Positions 1 to 7,373 of a stretch of DNA of 64,000 bases are shown here, in pieces. Position 1 is the first letter of the stretch, and the number at the start of each line of letters is the position of its first letter. This stretch comes from an uncultured Ramlibacter sp. Its GTDB lineage: Bacteria; Pseudomonadota; Gammaproteobacteria; Burkholderiales; Burkholderiaceae_C. The translations under genes and the position numbers were made by a program. The notes beneath the pieces are model-generated. The model did not search any database. It saw nothing but the letters and a program-made list of their open reading frames with translations, and had not been told where the DNA came from. The stretch is from contig NZ_CAKZHQ010000004.1 of assembly GCF_936925435.1 (NCBI RefSeq), positions 248,001 through 312,000 of the forward strand. The letters are read 5' to 3'.

Positions 1-564
1 CGGCAGCTGGGTCGACTCGAAGTACTTCGGGTCGGGCCAGAACCGCACCGAGGTGCCCTGGCGGCGGTCGCCCTCGGCAGCCTTGCGCAGCTGCAGCGAC
101 TCGGTGACGTCGCCGCCCTCGAAGACCAGGCGGGCGACCATGCCGTCGCGGTGGGTCACCGCCTCCAGCCGCTTGGCCAGGGCATTGGTGACGGAGACGC
201 CGACGCCGTGCAGGCCGCCGGAGAAACTGTAGGCCCCGCCCTTGCCCTTGTCGAACTTGCCGCCGGCGTGCAAGCGGGTGAACACCAGCTCGATCACCGG
301 GGCCTTTTCTTCCGGGTGCAGGCCATAGGGGATGCCGCGGCCGTCGTCCTCGATGCTGCTGGAGCCGTCGGTGTGCAGCGTGACCTTGATGCGCTTGCCG
401 TGGCCGGCCAGCGCCTCGTCCGCGGCGTTGTCCAACACCTCCTGCAGCACATGCAGGGTGTTGTCGGTGCGGGTGTACATGCCCGGCCGCTGCTTGACGG
501 GCTCCAGGCCCTTGAGCACGCGGATGGAGCCCTCGGAATACTCGGGTGTGGGTTTGCTGGCCAT
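1..564 (-). CDS. parE: DNA topoisomerase IV subunit B, N-terminal part (runs off the window)
   Basis: The first 188 residues of a GHKL-type topoisomerase ATPase subunit; the rest lies outside the left edge. Visible ATP-site motifs are EVLDNAADEA (about residue 41), DDGRGIP (about 73) and GLHGVGVSVTNAL (about 117). ParE with ParC decatenates daughter chromosomes. I prefer ParE to GyrB because the segment after RPGMY reads TRTDNTLHVLQ rather than the IGDTDDGTGLHH form typical of GyrB. The ATG at 564-562 follows an AGG-rich stretch (read on the minus strand). The upstream 180 bases are shared with the divergent MFS gene. Confidence 0.9.
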   Translation of the reverse strand, partial: MASKPTPEYSEGSIRVLKGLEPVKQRPGMYTRTDNTLHVLQEVLDNAADEALAGHGKRIKVTLHTDGSSSIEDDGRGIPYGLHPEEKAPVIELVFTRLHAGGKFDKGKGGAYSFSGGLHGVGVSVTNALAKRLEAVTHRDGMVARLVFEGGDVTESLQLRKAAEGDRRQGTSVRFWPDPKYFESTQLP

Positions 565-744
565 GGGAGGGGCGATTGTAGTGGCGCGTCCGGTTTAGAT
601 ACTGGACAAGCATACAGGCTTTCCGTCGGACCGACCACCGACCCACCTTTCATGCCTGGCGGTCATCAATCCGCCCGAAAACTTTCAACAGGGTTGTCGC
701 CGGGGCGGCGCGCAAGCGGCGCGGGCTTTCGCTACAGTCGCCCG

Positions 745-1959
745 ATGCAATCTTCCCGCAAGCTGTCCATGGCCCAGGTCCTCGCCTGCGGCGCCGCCAT
801 CGTCACCCTGTCCATGGGCATCCGCCACGGCTTCGGCCTGTGGCTGCTGCCGATCACCCAGGCCCAGGGCTGGACCCGCGAGACCTTTTCCTTCGCCCTG
901 GCCATCCAGAACCTGTCATGGGGCGTGTTTGGCGTCTTCGCCGGCATGCTGGCCGACCGTTTCGGCGCCTTCCGCGTGCTGGTCGGCGGCTGCCTCTTTT
1001 ATGGGGCCGGCCTAGCCGGCATGGCCCTGGCCCCCACCCCCTTCACCTTCACCCTGACGGCCGGCGTGCTGCTGGGCGCAGCCCAGGCCGGCACCACCTA
1101 TGCCGTGGTCTACGGCGTGATCGGCCGGCAGATCGACCCGGCCAAGCGCTCCTGGGCGATGGGAGTGGCAGCCGCGGCCGGCTCTTTCGGCCAGTTCCTG
1201 ATGGTGCCGGTGGAAGGCTTTCTGATCAGCGGCTTCGGCTGGCAACAGGCTCTGCTGACCCTGAGCCTGGTGGTGCTGCTGATCGCGCCCCTGGCCATCG
1301 GCCTGCGCGAGCCGGGTTTTGCCGGTGGCGCTGCGCCGGTGCGCGAACAGTCCATCCTGCAGGCCCTGCGCGAAGCCTTCAAGCACCCCAGCTTCCAGCT
1401 GCTGATGGCCGGCTACTTCGTCTGTGGCTTCCAGGTGGTCTTCATCGGCGTCCACATGCCCAGCTACCTGAAGGACAAGGGCCTGTCGCCCCAGGTCGCC
1501 AGCTACGCGCTGGCGCTGATTGGCCTGTTCAACGTCTTCGGCACCTACATTGCCGGCACCCTGGGCCAGAAGCTGGCCAAGCGCAAGATCCTGGCGGCCA
1601 TCTACCTGGGCCGGGCGATCGCCATCGCCGTCTTCCTGTGGGCGCCTTTGAGCCCGCTGTCGGTCTATGTCTTTGCCAGCGTGATGGGCCTGCTGTGGCT
1701 GTCCACCGTGCCGCCCACCAACGCCACGGTGGCGCAGATCTTCGGCGTGGCCCACTTGTCCATGCTGGGTGGCTTCGTCTTCTTCAGCCACCAGATCGGC
1801 TCCTTCCTGGGCGTCTGGCTGGGCGGCTACCTGTACGACCGCACCGGCAGCTACGACATCGTCTGGTACATCGCCATCGCTCTGGGCATCTTCGCCGCCC
1901 TGGTGAACCTGCCGGTGCGCGAGGCCCCGATCGCGCGGCCGCTGCCGCAAGGCGCCTGA
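745..1959 (+). CDS. MFS transporter, about 12 transmembrane segments
   Basis: A 404-residue hydrophobic protein of the major facilitator superfamily. The N-terminal half has the loop 2-3 signature form GMLADRFGAFRV, and the family-typical central cytoplasmic loop follows (GLREPGFAGGAAPVREQS). The arrangement resembles oxalate/formate- or monocarboxylate-type MFS members, but the substrate cannot be read from the sequence. I chose the ATG at 745 because the longer upstream reading frame overlaps parE antisense and has no family similarity. The TGA at the end is followed immediately by the GTG of a 43-residue ORF, so the two may be translated together. Confidence 0.85.
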   Translation: MQSSRKLSMAQVLACGAAIVTLSMGIRHGFGLWLLPITQAQGWTRETFSFALAIQNLSWGVFGVFAGMLADRFGAFRVLVGGCLFYGAGLAGMALAPTPFTFTLTAGVLLGAAQAGTTYAVVYGVIGRQIDPAKRSWAMGVAAAAGSFGQFLMVPVEGFLISGFGWQQALLTLSLVVLLIAPLAIGLREPGFAGGAAPVREQSILQALREAFKHPSFQLLMAGYFVCGFQVVFIGVHMPSYLKDKGLSPQVASYALALIGLFNVFGTYIAGTLGQKLAKRKILAAIYLGRAIAIAVFLWAPLSPLSVYVFASVMGLLWLSTVPPTNATVAQIFGVAHLSMLGGFVFFSHQIGSFLGVWLGGYLYDRTGSYDIVWYIAIALGIFAALVNLPVREAPIARPLPQGA

Positions 1960-2091
1960 GTGAAGCGGCGCACGCGCACCCTGCTGGCCTGGGGCGGCGC
2001 CACCGCCGCCCTGCTGGCAGTGTTTGCCCTGTACACGCAGCCGCAGATCATGGTCACACTCGCCGACCAGCTCTGGGCCTGCTTCAACTGA
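1960..2091 (+). CDS. 43-residue single-span membrane protein, coupled to the MFS gene
   Basis: The GTG start directly abuts the TGA of the MFS transporter. The product has a basic N-terminus (KRRTRT), one hydrophobic span (LLAWGGATAALLAVFALY) and a short tail ending WACFN, suggesting a cytoplasmic N-terminus and a periplasmic C-terminus. I recall very similar small proteins next to transporters in Comamonadaceae, but no function is known to me. The stop codon lies in the left arm of a hairpin. Confidence 0.55.
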   Translation: MKRRTRTLLAWGGATAALLAVFALYTQPQIMVTLADQLWACFN

Positions 2092-2108
2092 CGGCCGAAG
2101 GGCCGTCA
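2089..2108 (+). terminator. Stem-loop after the MFS unit (terminator-like, no U-run)
   Basis: TGACGGCC and GGCCGTCA form a perfect 8-bp stem with a 4-base loop. The left arm contains the stop codon of the 43-residue ORF. No T-run follows, so it may attenuate or protect the 3' end rather than terminate efficiently. Confidence 0.4.
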
Positions 2109-2133
2109 TCCCCGCGGGCGCAGGGATCCAGGA
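2105..2133 (+). repeat. Interspersed GTCATCCCCGCG-type repeat
   Basis: The stretch GTCATCCCCGCGGGCGCAGG followed by GATCCAGG has the form of the common proteobacterial intergenic repeat GTCATTCCCGC...GCGGGAATCCAG. Its final AGGAG appears to serve as the ribosome binding site of the SDR gene that starts at 2139. Confidence 0.45.
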
Positions 2134-2138
2134 GTTTT

Positions 2139-2951
2139 ATGCCTATCTTCATCATCACGGGCGCCTCCGACGGGATCGGCGCCGAAATGGCGCGCCAGCT
2201 CGCGGCCAGCCACAAGTCCCAGGCCAGCCTCATGCTGGCCGGCCGCAACCAGGCCAAGCTCGACGCCGTCGCCACGCAGTGCCAGGCCCAGGGGGCGCAG
2301 GTCCAGACCTTTGCCGCTGACCTGTCCCAGGAGCCGGAGTGCCGGCGGTTGGTCGACATCGCCTTGCAGCACTTCGGCGGCATCGACCTGCTGGTCAACA
2401 ACGCTGGCGTCTCGGCCCAGGCCCTGTTCGCCGACGTCCAGCCCGGCGACCTGCACTGGTACGAGGACCTGATGCGCATCAACCTCTGGGGCGCCGTCTG
2501 GGCCACCCATGCGGCCCTGCCTTATCTGAAGCAGTCCAGGGGCCGCATCGTCGCCGTCTCCTCGCTGGCCGGCCTGGTCGGCGTGCCCGGCCGCACCGCC
2601 TACAGCGCCAGCAAGTTCGCCATGACCGGCTTCTTCGAGGCCCTGCGCGCCGAACTCAAGGGTGCCGGGGTCAGCGTCACCACCGCCTACCCTGGTGTGG
2701 TCGCCACCCAGATCCGCTACCGCGGCCTGAACGCCCAGGGCGTGGCGGCCGGCTCCAGCGGCCTGAAGGAAGAGGATGCCATGAGCGTGGAGGAATGCGC
2801 CAGGCTCATCATCGACGGCATGGACAAACGCCAACGCGAGGTGGTGATGACGGCCAAGGGCAGGCTGGGCCGCTTCGTCAAGCTCATCGCGCCGGGCCTG
2901 GTGGAGAAGATGGCGCTGTCCGCGCTCAAGGACGGCGTCAAACCCCATTGA
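2139..2951 (+). CDS. Short-chain dehydrogenase/reductase (SDR)
   Basis: A 270-residue classical SDR. The N-terminus carries the dinucleotide motif TGASDGIG (about residues 7-14), then NNAGV (about 87), the catalytic Ser in VSSLAG (about 141) and YSASK with catalytic Tyr and Lys (about 155). NADP(H) is likelier than NAD(H) because a basic residue follows the second strand (AGRN). The C-terminal region (VVMTAKGRLGRFVKLIAPGLVEKM) is typical of membrane-associated DltE/retinol-dehydrogenase-like SDRs. The substrate is unknown. The AGGAG spaced 5 bases before the ATG fixes the start. The stop overlaps a possible TTG start of the next gene. Confidence 0.85.
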   Translation: MPIFIITGASDGIGAEMARQLAASHKSQASLMLAGRNQAKLDAVATQCQAQGAQVQTFAADLSQEPECRRLVDIALQHFGGIDLLVNNAGVSAQALFADVQPGDLHWYEDLMRINLWGAVWATHAALPYLKQSRGRIVAVSSLAGLVGVPGRTAYSASKFAMTGFFEALRAELKGAGVSVTTAYPGVVATQIRYRGLNAQGVAAGSSGLKEEDAMSVEECARLIIDGMDKRQREVVMTAKGRLGRFVKLIAPGLVEKMALSALKDGVKPH

Positions 2952-2959
2952 AAGCTTTC

Positions 2960-3496
2960 ATGCACGGTACCCAAACCCCTTCCGCCTGGGTCCAGCGCTG
3001 GTCCCACCTCGTGCCTGTCGGCGCCACGGTGCTGGACGTCGCCTGCGGCGCGGGCCGCCACATGCGCTGGTTTTCTCAACAAAACCATGCCGTAGCCGGC
3101 GTGGACCGGTCGCAGGACGCTATCGATTCCGTAGCAGGCCTAGGCCGCGCCGTGCGCGCCGACATCGAGGACGGGCCCTGGCCTTTTGCCGGTGAGGAGT
3201 TCGGCGGTGTGGTCGTGACCAACTACCTGTGGCGCGCCCTGCTGCCCACCATCGTCGCCAGCGTGGCGCCGGGCGGCGTCCTGCTCTATGAAACCTTCGC
3301 CGCCGGCAACGAGACCGTGGGCAAGCCCTCGCGCCCGGACTTCCTCTTGCAGCCGGGCGAATTGCTGGCCGCCTGCGCCGGCCTGCGCGTGGTGGCCTAC
3401 GAGGACGGCTTCCTGGAAGCGCCCGAGCGCTTCGTGCAGCGGATCGCCGCCGTCCGGCCCGGTCCGGAGGAACCCCGGCCGCGCCACCGGCTCTAG
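2960..3496 (+). CDS. Class I SAM-dependent methyltransferase
   Basis: A 178-residue protein with the SAM-binding motif I VLDVACGAGRHMRWF (about residues 24-38), the acidic end of strand 2 in GVDRS, and a motif-III-like PGGVLLYETFAAGNE stretch. The fold matches small TehB/UbiE-like methyltransferases; the acceptor is unknown. The ATG at 2960 is chosen; a TTG at 2948 overlapping the SDR stop would add four residues. Residues around QDAIDSVAG are encoded by a copy of the 17-base interspersed repeat, which seems to lengthen the loop after strand 2. Confidence 0.8.
   Translation: MHGTQTPSAWVQRWSHLVPVGATVLDVACGAGRHMRWFSQQNHAVAGVDRSQDAIDSVAGLGRAVRADIEDGPWPFAGEEFGGVVVTNYLWRALLPTIVASVAPGGVLLYETFAAGNETVGKPSRPDFLLQPGELLAACAGLRVVAYEDGFLEAPERFVQRIAAVRPGPEEPRPRHRL
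3119..3135 (+). repeat. 17-base repeat copy 1 (GCTATCGATTCCGTAGC)
   Basis: It lies inside the methyltransferase gene and is translated as AIDSVA. It differs by one base from the copy at 16324-16340, which is read in the same frame. The ends GCTA and TAGC are inverted. Confidence 0.6.
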
Positions 3497-3497
3497 G

Positions 3498-3503
3498 TAG
3501 AAT
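3498..3503 (+). promoter_or_regulatory. Possible -10 element (TAGAAT) upstream of dapA
   Basis: TAGAAT lies 26 bases before the dapA ATG and 1 base after the preceding stop. The same hexamer occurs before the EAL/HDOD gene and mutL. No convincing -35 is visible at 16-18 bases. Confidence 0.35.
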
Positions 3504-3529
3504 TGGCGTTTCCCCGACCAAACCCGGAC

Positions 3530-4417
3530 ATGACACCGATTACAGGCAGCATCGTGGCGCTCGTGACGCCGATGCACGACGACGGCAGCGTCGACTACCC
3601 CACCCTGCGCAAGCTGATCGACTGGCACATCGCCGAAGGCACCGACTGCATCGGCGTGGTCGGCACCACCGGCGAGTCGCCCACCGTCAGCGTGCAGGAA
3701 CACCAGGAAATCATCCGCGTGTCGGTCGAGCAGGCCAACAAGCGCGTGCCCATCATGGCCGGCTGCGGCGCCAACTCCACCGCCGAGGCGATCGAGCTGG
3801 CCAAGTTCGCCAGGAAGGTCGGCGCCGACTGCCAGCTGCAGGTCGTGCCCTACTACAACAAGCCGACGCAAGAAGGCCAGTACCAGCACTTCAAGGCGAT
3901 CGCCGAGGCCACCGGCGACCTGCCCATCGTGTTGTACAACGTGCCCGGCCGCACCGTCGCGGACATGCTGCATGACACCGTGCTGCGGCTGGCCCAGGTG
4001 CCCGGCATCATCGGCATCAAGGAAGCCACCGGCAACATCGAGCGGGCCCAATGGCTGGTGCGCGATGTTCCCAAGGGCTTCGCCGTCTATTCCGGCGACG
4101 ATCCCACCGCTGTGGCCCTAATGATGTGCGGCGGCCAGGGCAATATCAGCGTGACGGCCAACATTGCGCCGCGGCTGATGCACGAGCTTTGCGTCGCGGC
4201 CGTGGCCGGCGATGCCAGGGGCGCAATGGCCATCCAGCGCGAGCTGATGCCGGTGCACAAGCAGCTGTTCGTCGAGGCCAATCCCATCCCCGTCAAGTGG
4301 GCGATGGCGCGCATGGGCCTGTGCGGCGGCGCGATGCGCCTGCCCATGACGCCGCTGCAATCCGCCAATGAAAAAGTGGTGGAAGACGCTTTGCGCAGCG
4401 CCGGCCTGCTGGGCTGA
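3530..4417 (+). CDS. dapA: 4-hydroxy-tetrahydrodipicolinate synthase
   Basis: DapA condenses pyruvate with aspartate semialdehyde, the first committed step to diaminopimelate and lysine. At 295 residues it has the normal length. Visible features are GTTGESPTV (about residues 44-52), the YNVPGRT motif with catalytic Tyr (about 134), and the Schiff-base Lys in GIKEATGN (about 162). I start at ATG 3530 because the conserved N-terminus [12 protein letters not shown] follows at once. It is probably co-transcribed with bamC 30 bases downstream, the usual arrangement in Burkholderiales. Confidence 0.96.
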   Translation: MTPITGSIVALVTPMHDDGSVDYPTLRKLIDWHIAEGTDCIGVVGTTGESPTVSVQEHQEIIRVSVEQANKRVPIMAGCGANSTAEAIELAKFARKVGADCQLQVVPYYNKPTQEGQYQHFKAIAEATGDLPIVLYNVPGRTVADMLHDTVLRLAQVPGIIGIKEATGNIERAQWLVRDVPKGFAVYSGDDPTAVALMMCGGQGNISVTANIAPRLMHELCVAAVAGDARGAMAIQRELMPVHKQLFVEANPIPVKWAMARMGLCGGAMRLPMTPLQSANEKVVEDALRSAGLLG

Positions 4418-4447
4418 GCGCGGACCGATCCAACAAGAGGGTATGAA

Positions 4448-5524
4448 GTGAAGCAATCTGCAAAATTGAGCCTGCTGGCGCTGTGCGCGGCGCTGGCATC
4501 GTGCTCGGTGCTCGATGGCGACAAGATCGACTACAAGAGCGCGAGCAAGGGCGTGTCGCTGGAGGTGCCTCCCGATCTGACGCAGCTGTCGCGCGACACG
4601 CGCTATACCATCCCCGGCGGCGCAGTCACCGCCAGCAGCTTCCAGGTCGGCCAGGCTGCGCCGACCATGCCCACCGCGGCAACAACGCTGGGCGACGTGC
4701 GCATCGAGCGCGCCGGCACCCAGCGCTGGCTGGTGATCAACCGCCCGGCCGACCAGCTGTGGAACCCGATCCGCGACTTCTGGCAGGAAAACGGTTTCCT
4801 GCTGACGCTGGACCAGTCCAACCTGGGCATCATGGAAACCGACTGGGCCGAGAACCGCGCCAAGATCCCGCAGGACTTCATCCGCCAGTCGCTGGGCAAG
4901 CTGCTCGACTCCTTCTATTCCACCGCCGAGCGCGACCGCTTTCGCACCCGCCTGGAGCGCACCGCCACCGGCGGCACCGAGATCTACGTGTCGCACCGCG
5001 GCATGATCGAGGTCTACGCCAACCGCGAGAAGGACCAGACCGTCTGGCAGCCGCGCCCCACCGACCCCGAGCTGGAAGCCGAATTCCTGCGCCGCCTGAT
5101 GATCAAGCTGGGCGCGCCGCAGGAGCAGGCCAAGGCCCTGGTGGCGTCCGGCGCGGTCAAGCCGGTGGCGCGCGTGGCCAGCGTGAACAACACGCCCGTG
5201 GTGCAGATCGACGAGGGCTTCGACCGCGCCTGGCGCCGTGTCGGCCTGTCGCTGGACCGCACCGGCTTCACCGTCGAGGACCGTGACCGCGCGCAAGGCA
5301 CCTACTTCGTCCGCTATGTCGAGCCCAATGCCGACAAGCAGGACAAGGGCTTCCTGGGCAAGCTGTTCAGCTCCGAGAAGACCGTGACGCCACTGAAGTA
5401 CCGCATCACTCTCAAGAGCCAGGGCGATGCCACCACCGTCTCGGTGCTCAATGCCGCCGGCGCGCCCGAGGCCTCGGCCAATGCCCAGCGCATCGTCCAG
5501 GTCATCGCCGACGACTTGAAGTAA
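4448..5524 (+). CDS. bamC: Outer membrane protein assembly lipoprotein BamC
   Basis: A 358-residue lipoprotein of the NlpB/DapX family, part of the Bam complex that inserts beta-barrel proteins into the outer membrane. A signal peptide ends in lipobox LASC with lipidated Cys19. The segment YKSASKGVSLEVPPDLTQL is the conserved unstructured region that contacts BamD, followed by two helix-grip domains. The start is GTG at 4448; the nearby ATG at 4443 is out of frame and stops after two codons. A GAGGG ribosome site lies just upstream. The dapA-bamC order is conserved. Confidence 0.92.
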   Translation: MKQSAKLSLLALCAALASCSVLDGDKIDYKSASKGVSLEVPPDLTQLSRDTRYTIPGGAVTASSFQVGQAAPTMPTAATTLGDVRIERAGTQRWLVINRPADQLWNPIRDFWQENGFLLTLDQSNLGIMETDWAENRAKIPQDFIRQSLGKLLDSFYSTAERDRFRTRLERTATGGTEIYVSHRGMIEVYANREKDQTVWQPRPTDPELEAEFLRRLMIKLGAPQEQAKALVASGAVKPVARVASVNNTPVVQIDEGFDRAWRRVGLSLDRTGFTVEDRDRAQGTYFVRYVEPNADKQDKGFLGKLFSSEKTVTPLKYRITLKSQGDATTVSVLNAAGAPEASANAQRIVQVIADDLK

Positions 5525-5569
5525 TTGCTTTGCGGGACAGACCAGTATTGCGAAGCAATCTGCTCTGTC
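5524..5569 (+). other. Two interleaved inverted repeats (pseudoknot-capable) after bamC
   Basis: ATTGCTT (5524-5530) pairs with AAGCAAT (5553-5559), while GACAGA (5536-5541) in the first loop pairs with TCTGTC (5564-5569) beyond the first stem. This order allows an H-type pseudoknot or two alternative hairpins. It lies between the bamC stop and the start at 5592. Confidence 0.35.
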
Positions 5570-5591
5570 GCCAACTGACTAGGGCCATTTG

Positions 5592-6365
5592 ATGCTGCGC
5601 TTCAAAAGCCTCGGCAGCGGCAGCACCGGCAACGCGACGGTCATCCAGGCGCGCTGCGGCACACAGCTGAACCATGTGCTGGTCGATTGCGGCCTGGGCA
5701 TCCGCCAGCTCGACACCCGGCTGGGCGCGGCCGGCATGCTGGCCGAGCAGATCGACGCCATCTTCATCACCCACGAGCACGGCGACCACATCGGTTGCGC
5801 GCACCGCCTGGCCCTGCGCGAACGCATCCCGGTGTGGATGAGCCGCGGCACCTACATGGCCATCGGCGAACCCGACTTCGACGGCCTGCTGCGCATCGCC
5901 GGCGATGGCCAGGACATCGCCCTGGGCGCGCTGCAGCTGCGGCCCTTTACCGTGCCCCACGATGCGCGCGAGCCTTTGCAGCTGACCTGTTCGGATGGCG
6001 CAAAGCGCATGGGTGTGCTGACCGACCTGGGCCATGCGACAGCGCATGTGCTGGCCCACCTGGCTGGCTGCGCCACGCTGCTGCTGGAGTGCAACCACGA
6101 CACCGACCTGCTGGCCGCCGGCTCCTACCCGCCCTTTCTCAAGCGGCGTGTGGGCGGCGACTGGGGACACCTGTCCAACCGGGCGGCCGCGCAGATCGCG
6201 CTGGCCGGCTTACCGCTGGGCCTGCGCCAGGTGCTGGCGGCCCACCTGAGCGAGCAGAACAACCGGCCCGAGCTGGCCCGTCATGCCCTGGCCCAGGCCC
6301 TGGGGGAACGGGTCGACGTCCATGTGGCGGACGCCCACAGCGGCAGCAGCTGGCTCAGCGCCTGA
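5592..6365 (+). CDS. Metallo-beta-lactamase-fold hydrolase, WalJ/YycJ-like
   Basis: A 257-residue MBL-fold protein. The metal motif H61-E-H63-G-D65-H66 is intact. It also shows an opening LRFKSLGSGSTGNATVI and the distal LECNHD motif, which are typical of the WalJ/YycJ subgroup (homologous to DNA exonucleases or phosphodiesterases). Its real substrate is not settled. The ATG at 5592 is preferred to the in-frame TTG directly before it. The dapA-bamC-MBL order occurs widely in Comamonadaceae. Confidence 0.85.
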   Translation: MLRFKSLGSGSTGNATVIQARCGTQLNHVLVDCGLGIRQLDTRLGAAGMLAEQIDAIFITHEHGDHIGCAHRLALRERIPVWMSRGTYMAIGEPDFDGLLRIAGDGQDIALGALQLRPFTVPHDAREPLQLTCSDGAKRMGVLTDLGHATAHVLAHLAGCATLLLECNHDTDLLAAGSYPPFLKRRVGGDWGHLSNRAAAQIALAGLPLGLRQVLAAHLSEQNNRPELARHALAQALGERVDVHVADAHSGSSWLSA

Positions 6366-6382
6366 GGCCGGTGGCCGGCCAT

Positions 6383-6411
6383 GAAAAAAGCCGCCCGAGG
6401 GCGGCTTTTTT
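6383..6411. terminator. Strong bidirectional rho-independent terminator
   Basis: An A-run, AAGCCGCCC, a 2-base loop GA, GGGCGGCTT and a T-run make a near-perfect hairpin with U-tracts in both directions. It sits between two convergent genes (the MBL hydrolase and the Ala/Pro-rich lipoprotein) and should end both transcripts. Confidence 0.92.
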
Positions 6412-6430
6412 GCGAACCGGAAAAATCCGA

Positions 6431-6694
6431 TTACTTGGCGGCGGAAGCCGGAGCGGCAGCAGCAGCAGCGCCAGACGCGGCCGTGGCGGCACCAGCGGCA
6501 GCAGCAGCGGCACCAGCAGCAGCGGAAGCGGCACCAGCGGCAGCGTCAGCAGCCGGGGCAGCGGCGGGAGCCGGAGCCGGTGCGGGAGCAGCAGCGGGAG
6601 CGGGAGCCGCGACGGGCGCCGGCTCTTCCTTCTTGCCGCAAGCGGCCAGGGCAGCGGCAGCAATCAGGGTCGCCAGGACGAGCGATTTGTTCAT
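6431..6694 (-). CDS. Small Ala/Pro-rich lipoprotein
   Basis: An 87-residue protein with a clear lipoprotein signal (MNKSLVLATLIAAAALAAC, lipidated Cys19) followed by GKKEEPAPV and then almost only Ala, Pro, Gly and Ser. The tail is low complexity and would be an extended, flexible periplasmic linker. Similar short Ala/Pro lipoproteins are common in this family; no function is known to me. A GGAAACC stretch precedes the ATG. It ends at the strong terminator. Confidence 0.75.
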   Translation of the reverse strand: MNKSLVLATLIAAAALAACGKKEEPAPVAAPAPAAAPAPAPAPAAAPAADAAAGAASAAAGAAAAAAGAATAASGAAAAAAPASAAK

Positions 6695-6866
6695 TTTTCA
6701 GGTTTCCTTTGATGGGGACTAAAACAATTTCCGGAAATTGTCCCGGCCTTCCAGAATGAAAAACCGAGACTGAGCAGAGAGGACTCGAGCTCCTCATACT
6801 CAGCCGCAAATTATATGGTGAAACGCATGATCAACCCCGGTAAACCCTAGGTTCTCCTGCAGCCAG

Positions 6867-7373
6867 TCACAAGCCCAGCGTGGTAGCGGGAAAGGACGGC
6901 GCACTCTTTTGCAGCCACTCCTGCAGGCTTTCTCGCAGCAGCACGCGCCGCTGCGGCTCGCTGCCGCTGTAGCCGTTGCTGCGCTCCGGATCCAGCCGCT
7001 GCAGCACCCAACCGGGACTCCAGATCGCGCTGGGCAACTCAAGCGGATCGGCAAAGCTGCAGGCCCGCGCCTCGATGATGTGCGACCAGGTGCGCCGCCA
7101 GGTGGCAAAGCGCGCGTGCCGGCGCAGCACCGCCTCGTAGCTGCAGGCCAGCAAGGTGCAGCGCCGCCCGCCGGCCGACCAGGCCAGCAGCGACTCGGTC
7201 ACGGCCCGCTCGCCCAGCGGCCAGTCCTCGAAGCTGGCATCGCTGACGATGATTTCGCTCCAGCCTTCACGGGCGGCGCAGGCCAGCGCGTCGCGCACCA
7301 GTTGCTGGAAATCGGCACGGCCGGTGAAGCGGCCCTGCGGCAAGGCCGCGGCCTGCGGCTTGTCATCGGCCAT
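6867..7373 (-). CDS. Conserved uncharacterised protein, partner of the RoxA-like gene
   Basis: A 168-residue soluble protein without a recognised domain. It is rich in Trp and charged residues (EGWSEIIVSDASFEDWPLGERAV, FATWRRTWSHIIEARAC, SPGWVLQRLDPERS). The ATG at 7373 overlaps the 3' end of the RoxA-like gene by 11 bases, so the two are translationally coupled. I recall the same pair in other Comamonadaceae. Function is unknown; the coupling suggests a role connected with the oxygenase. Confidence 0.65.
   Translation of the reverse strand: MADDKPQAAALPQGRFTGRADFQQLVRDALACAAREGWSEIIVSDASFEDWPLGERAVTESLLAWSAGGRRCTLLACSYEAVLRRHARFATWRRTWSHIIEARACSFADPLELPSAIWSPGWVLQRLDPERSNGYSGSEPQRRVLLRESLQEWLQKSAPSFPATTLGL

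Noticed and set aside
840..2138. A frame extending the SDR gene upstream by over 400 codons
   Set aside because: It overlaps the MFS gene in another frame and the translation is low-complexity Arg/Pro/Gly; the AGGAG and conserved N-terminus fix the start at 2139.
6431..6722. Gly/Ser repeat protein on the plus strand (GSSSG-like) opposite the Ala/Pro lipoprotein
   Set aside because: It is the complement of a low-complexity Ala/Pro stretch. The minus-strand frame has a proper lipoprotein signal and ribosome site.
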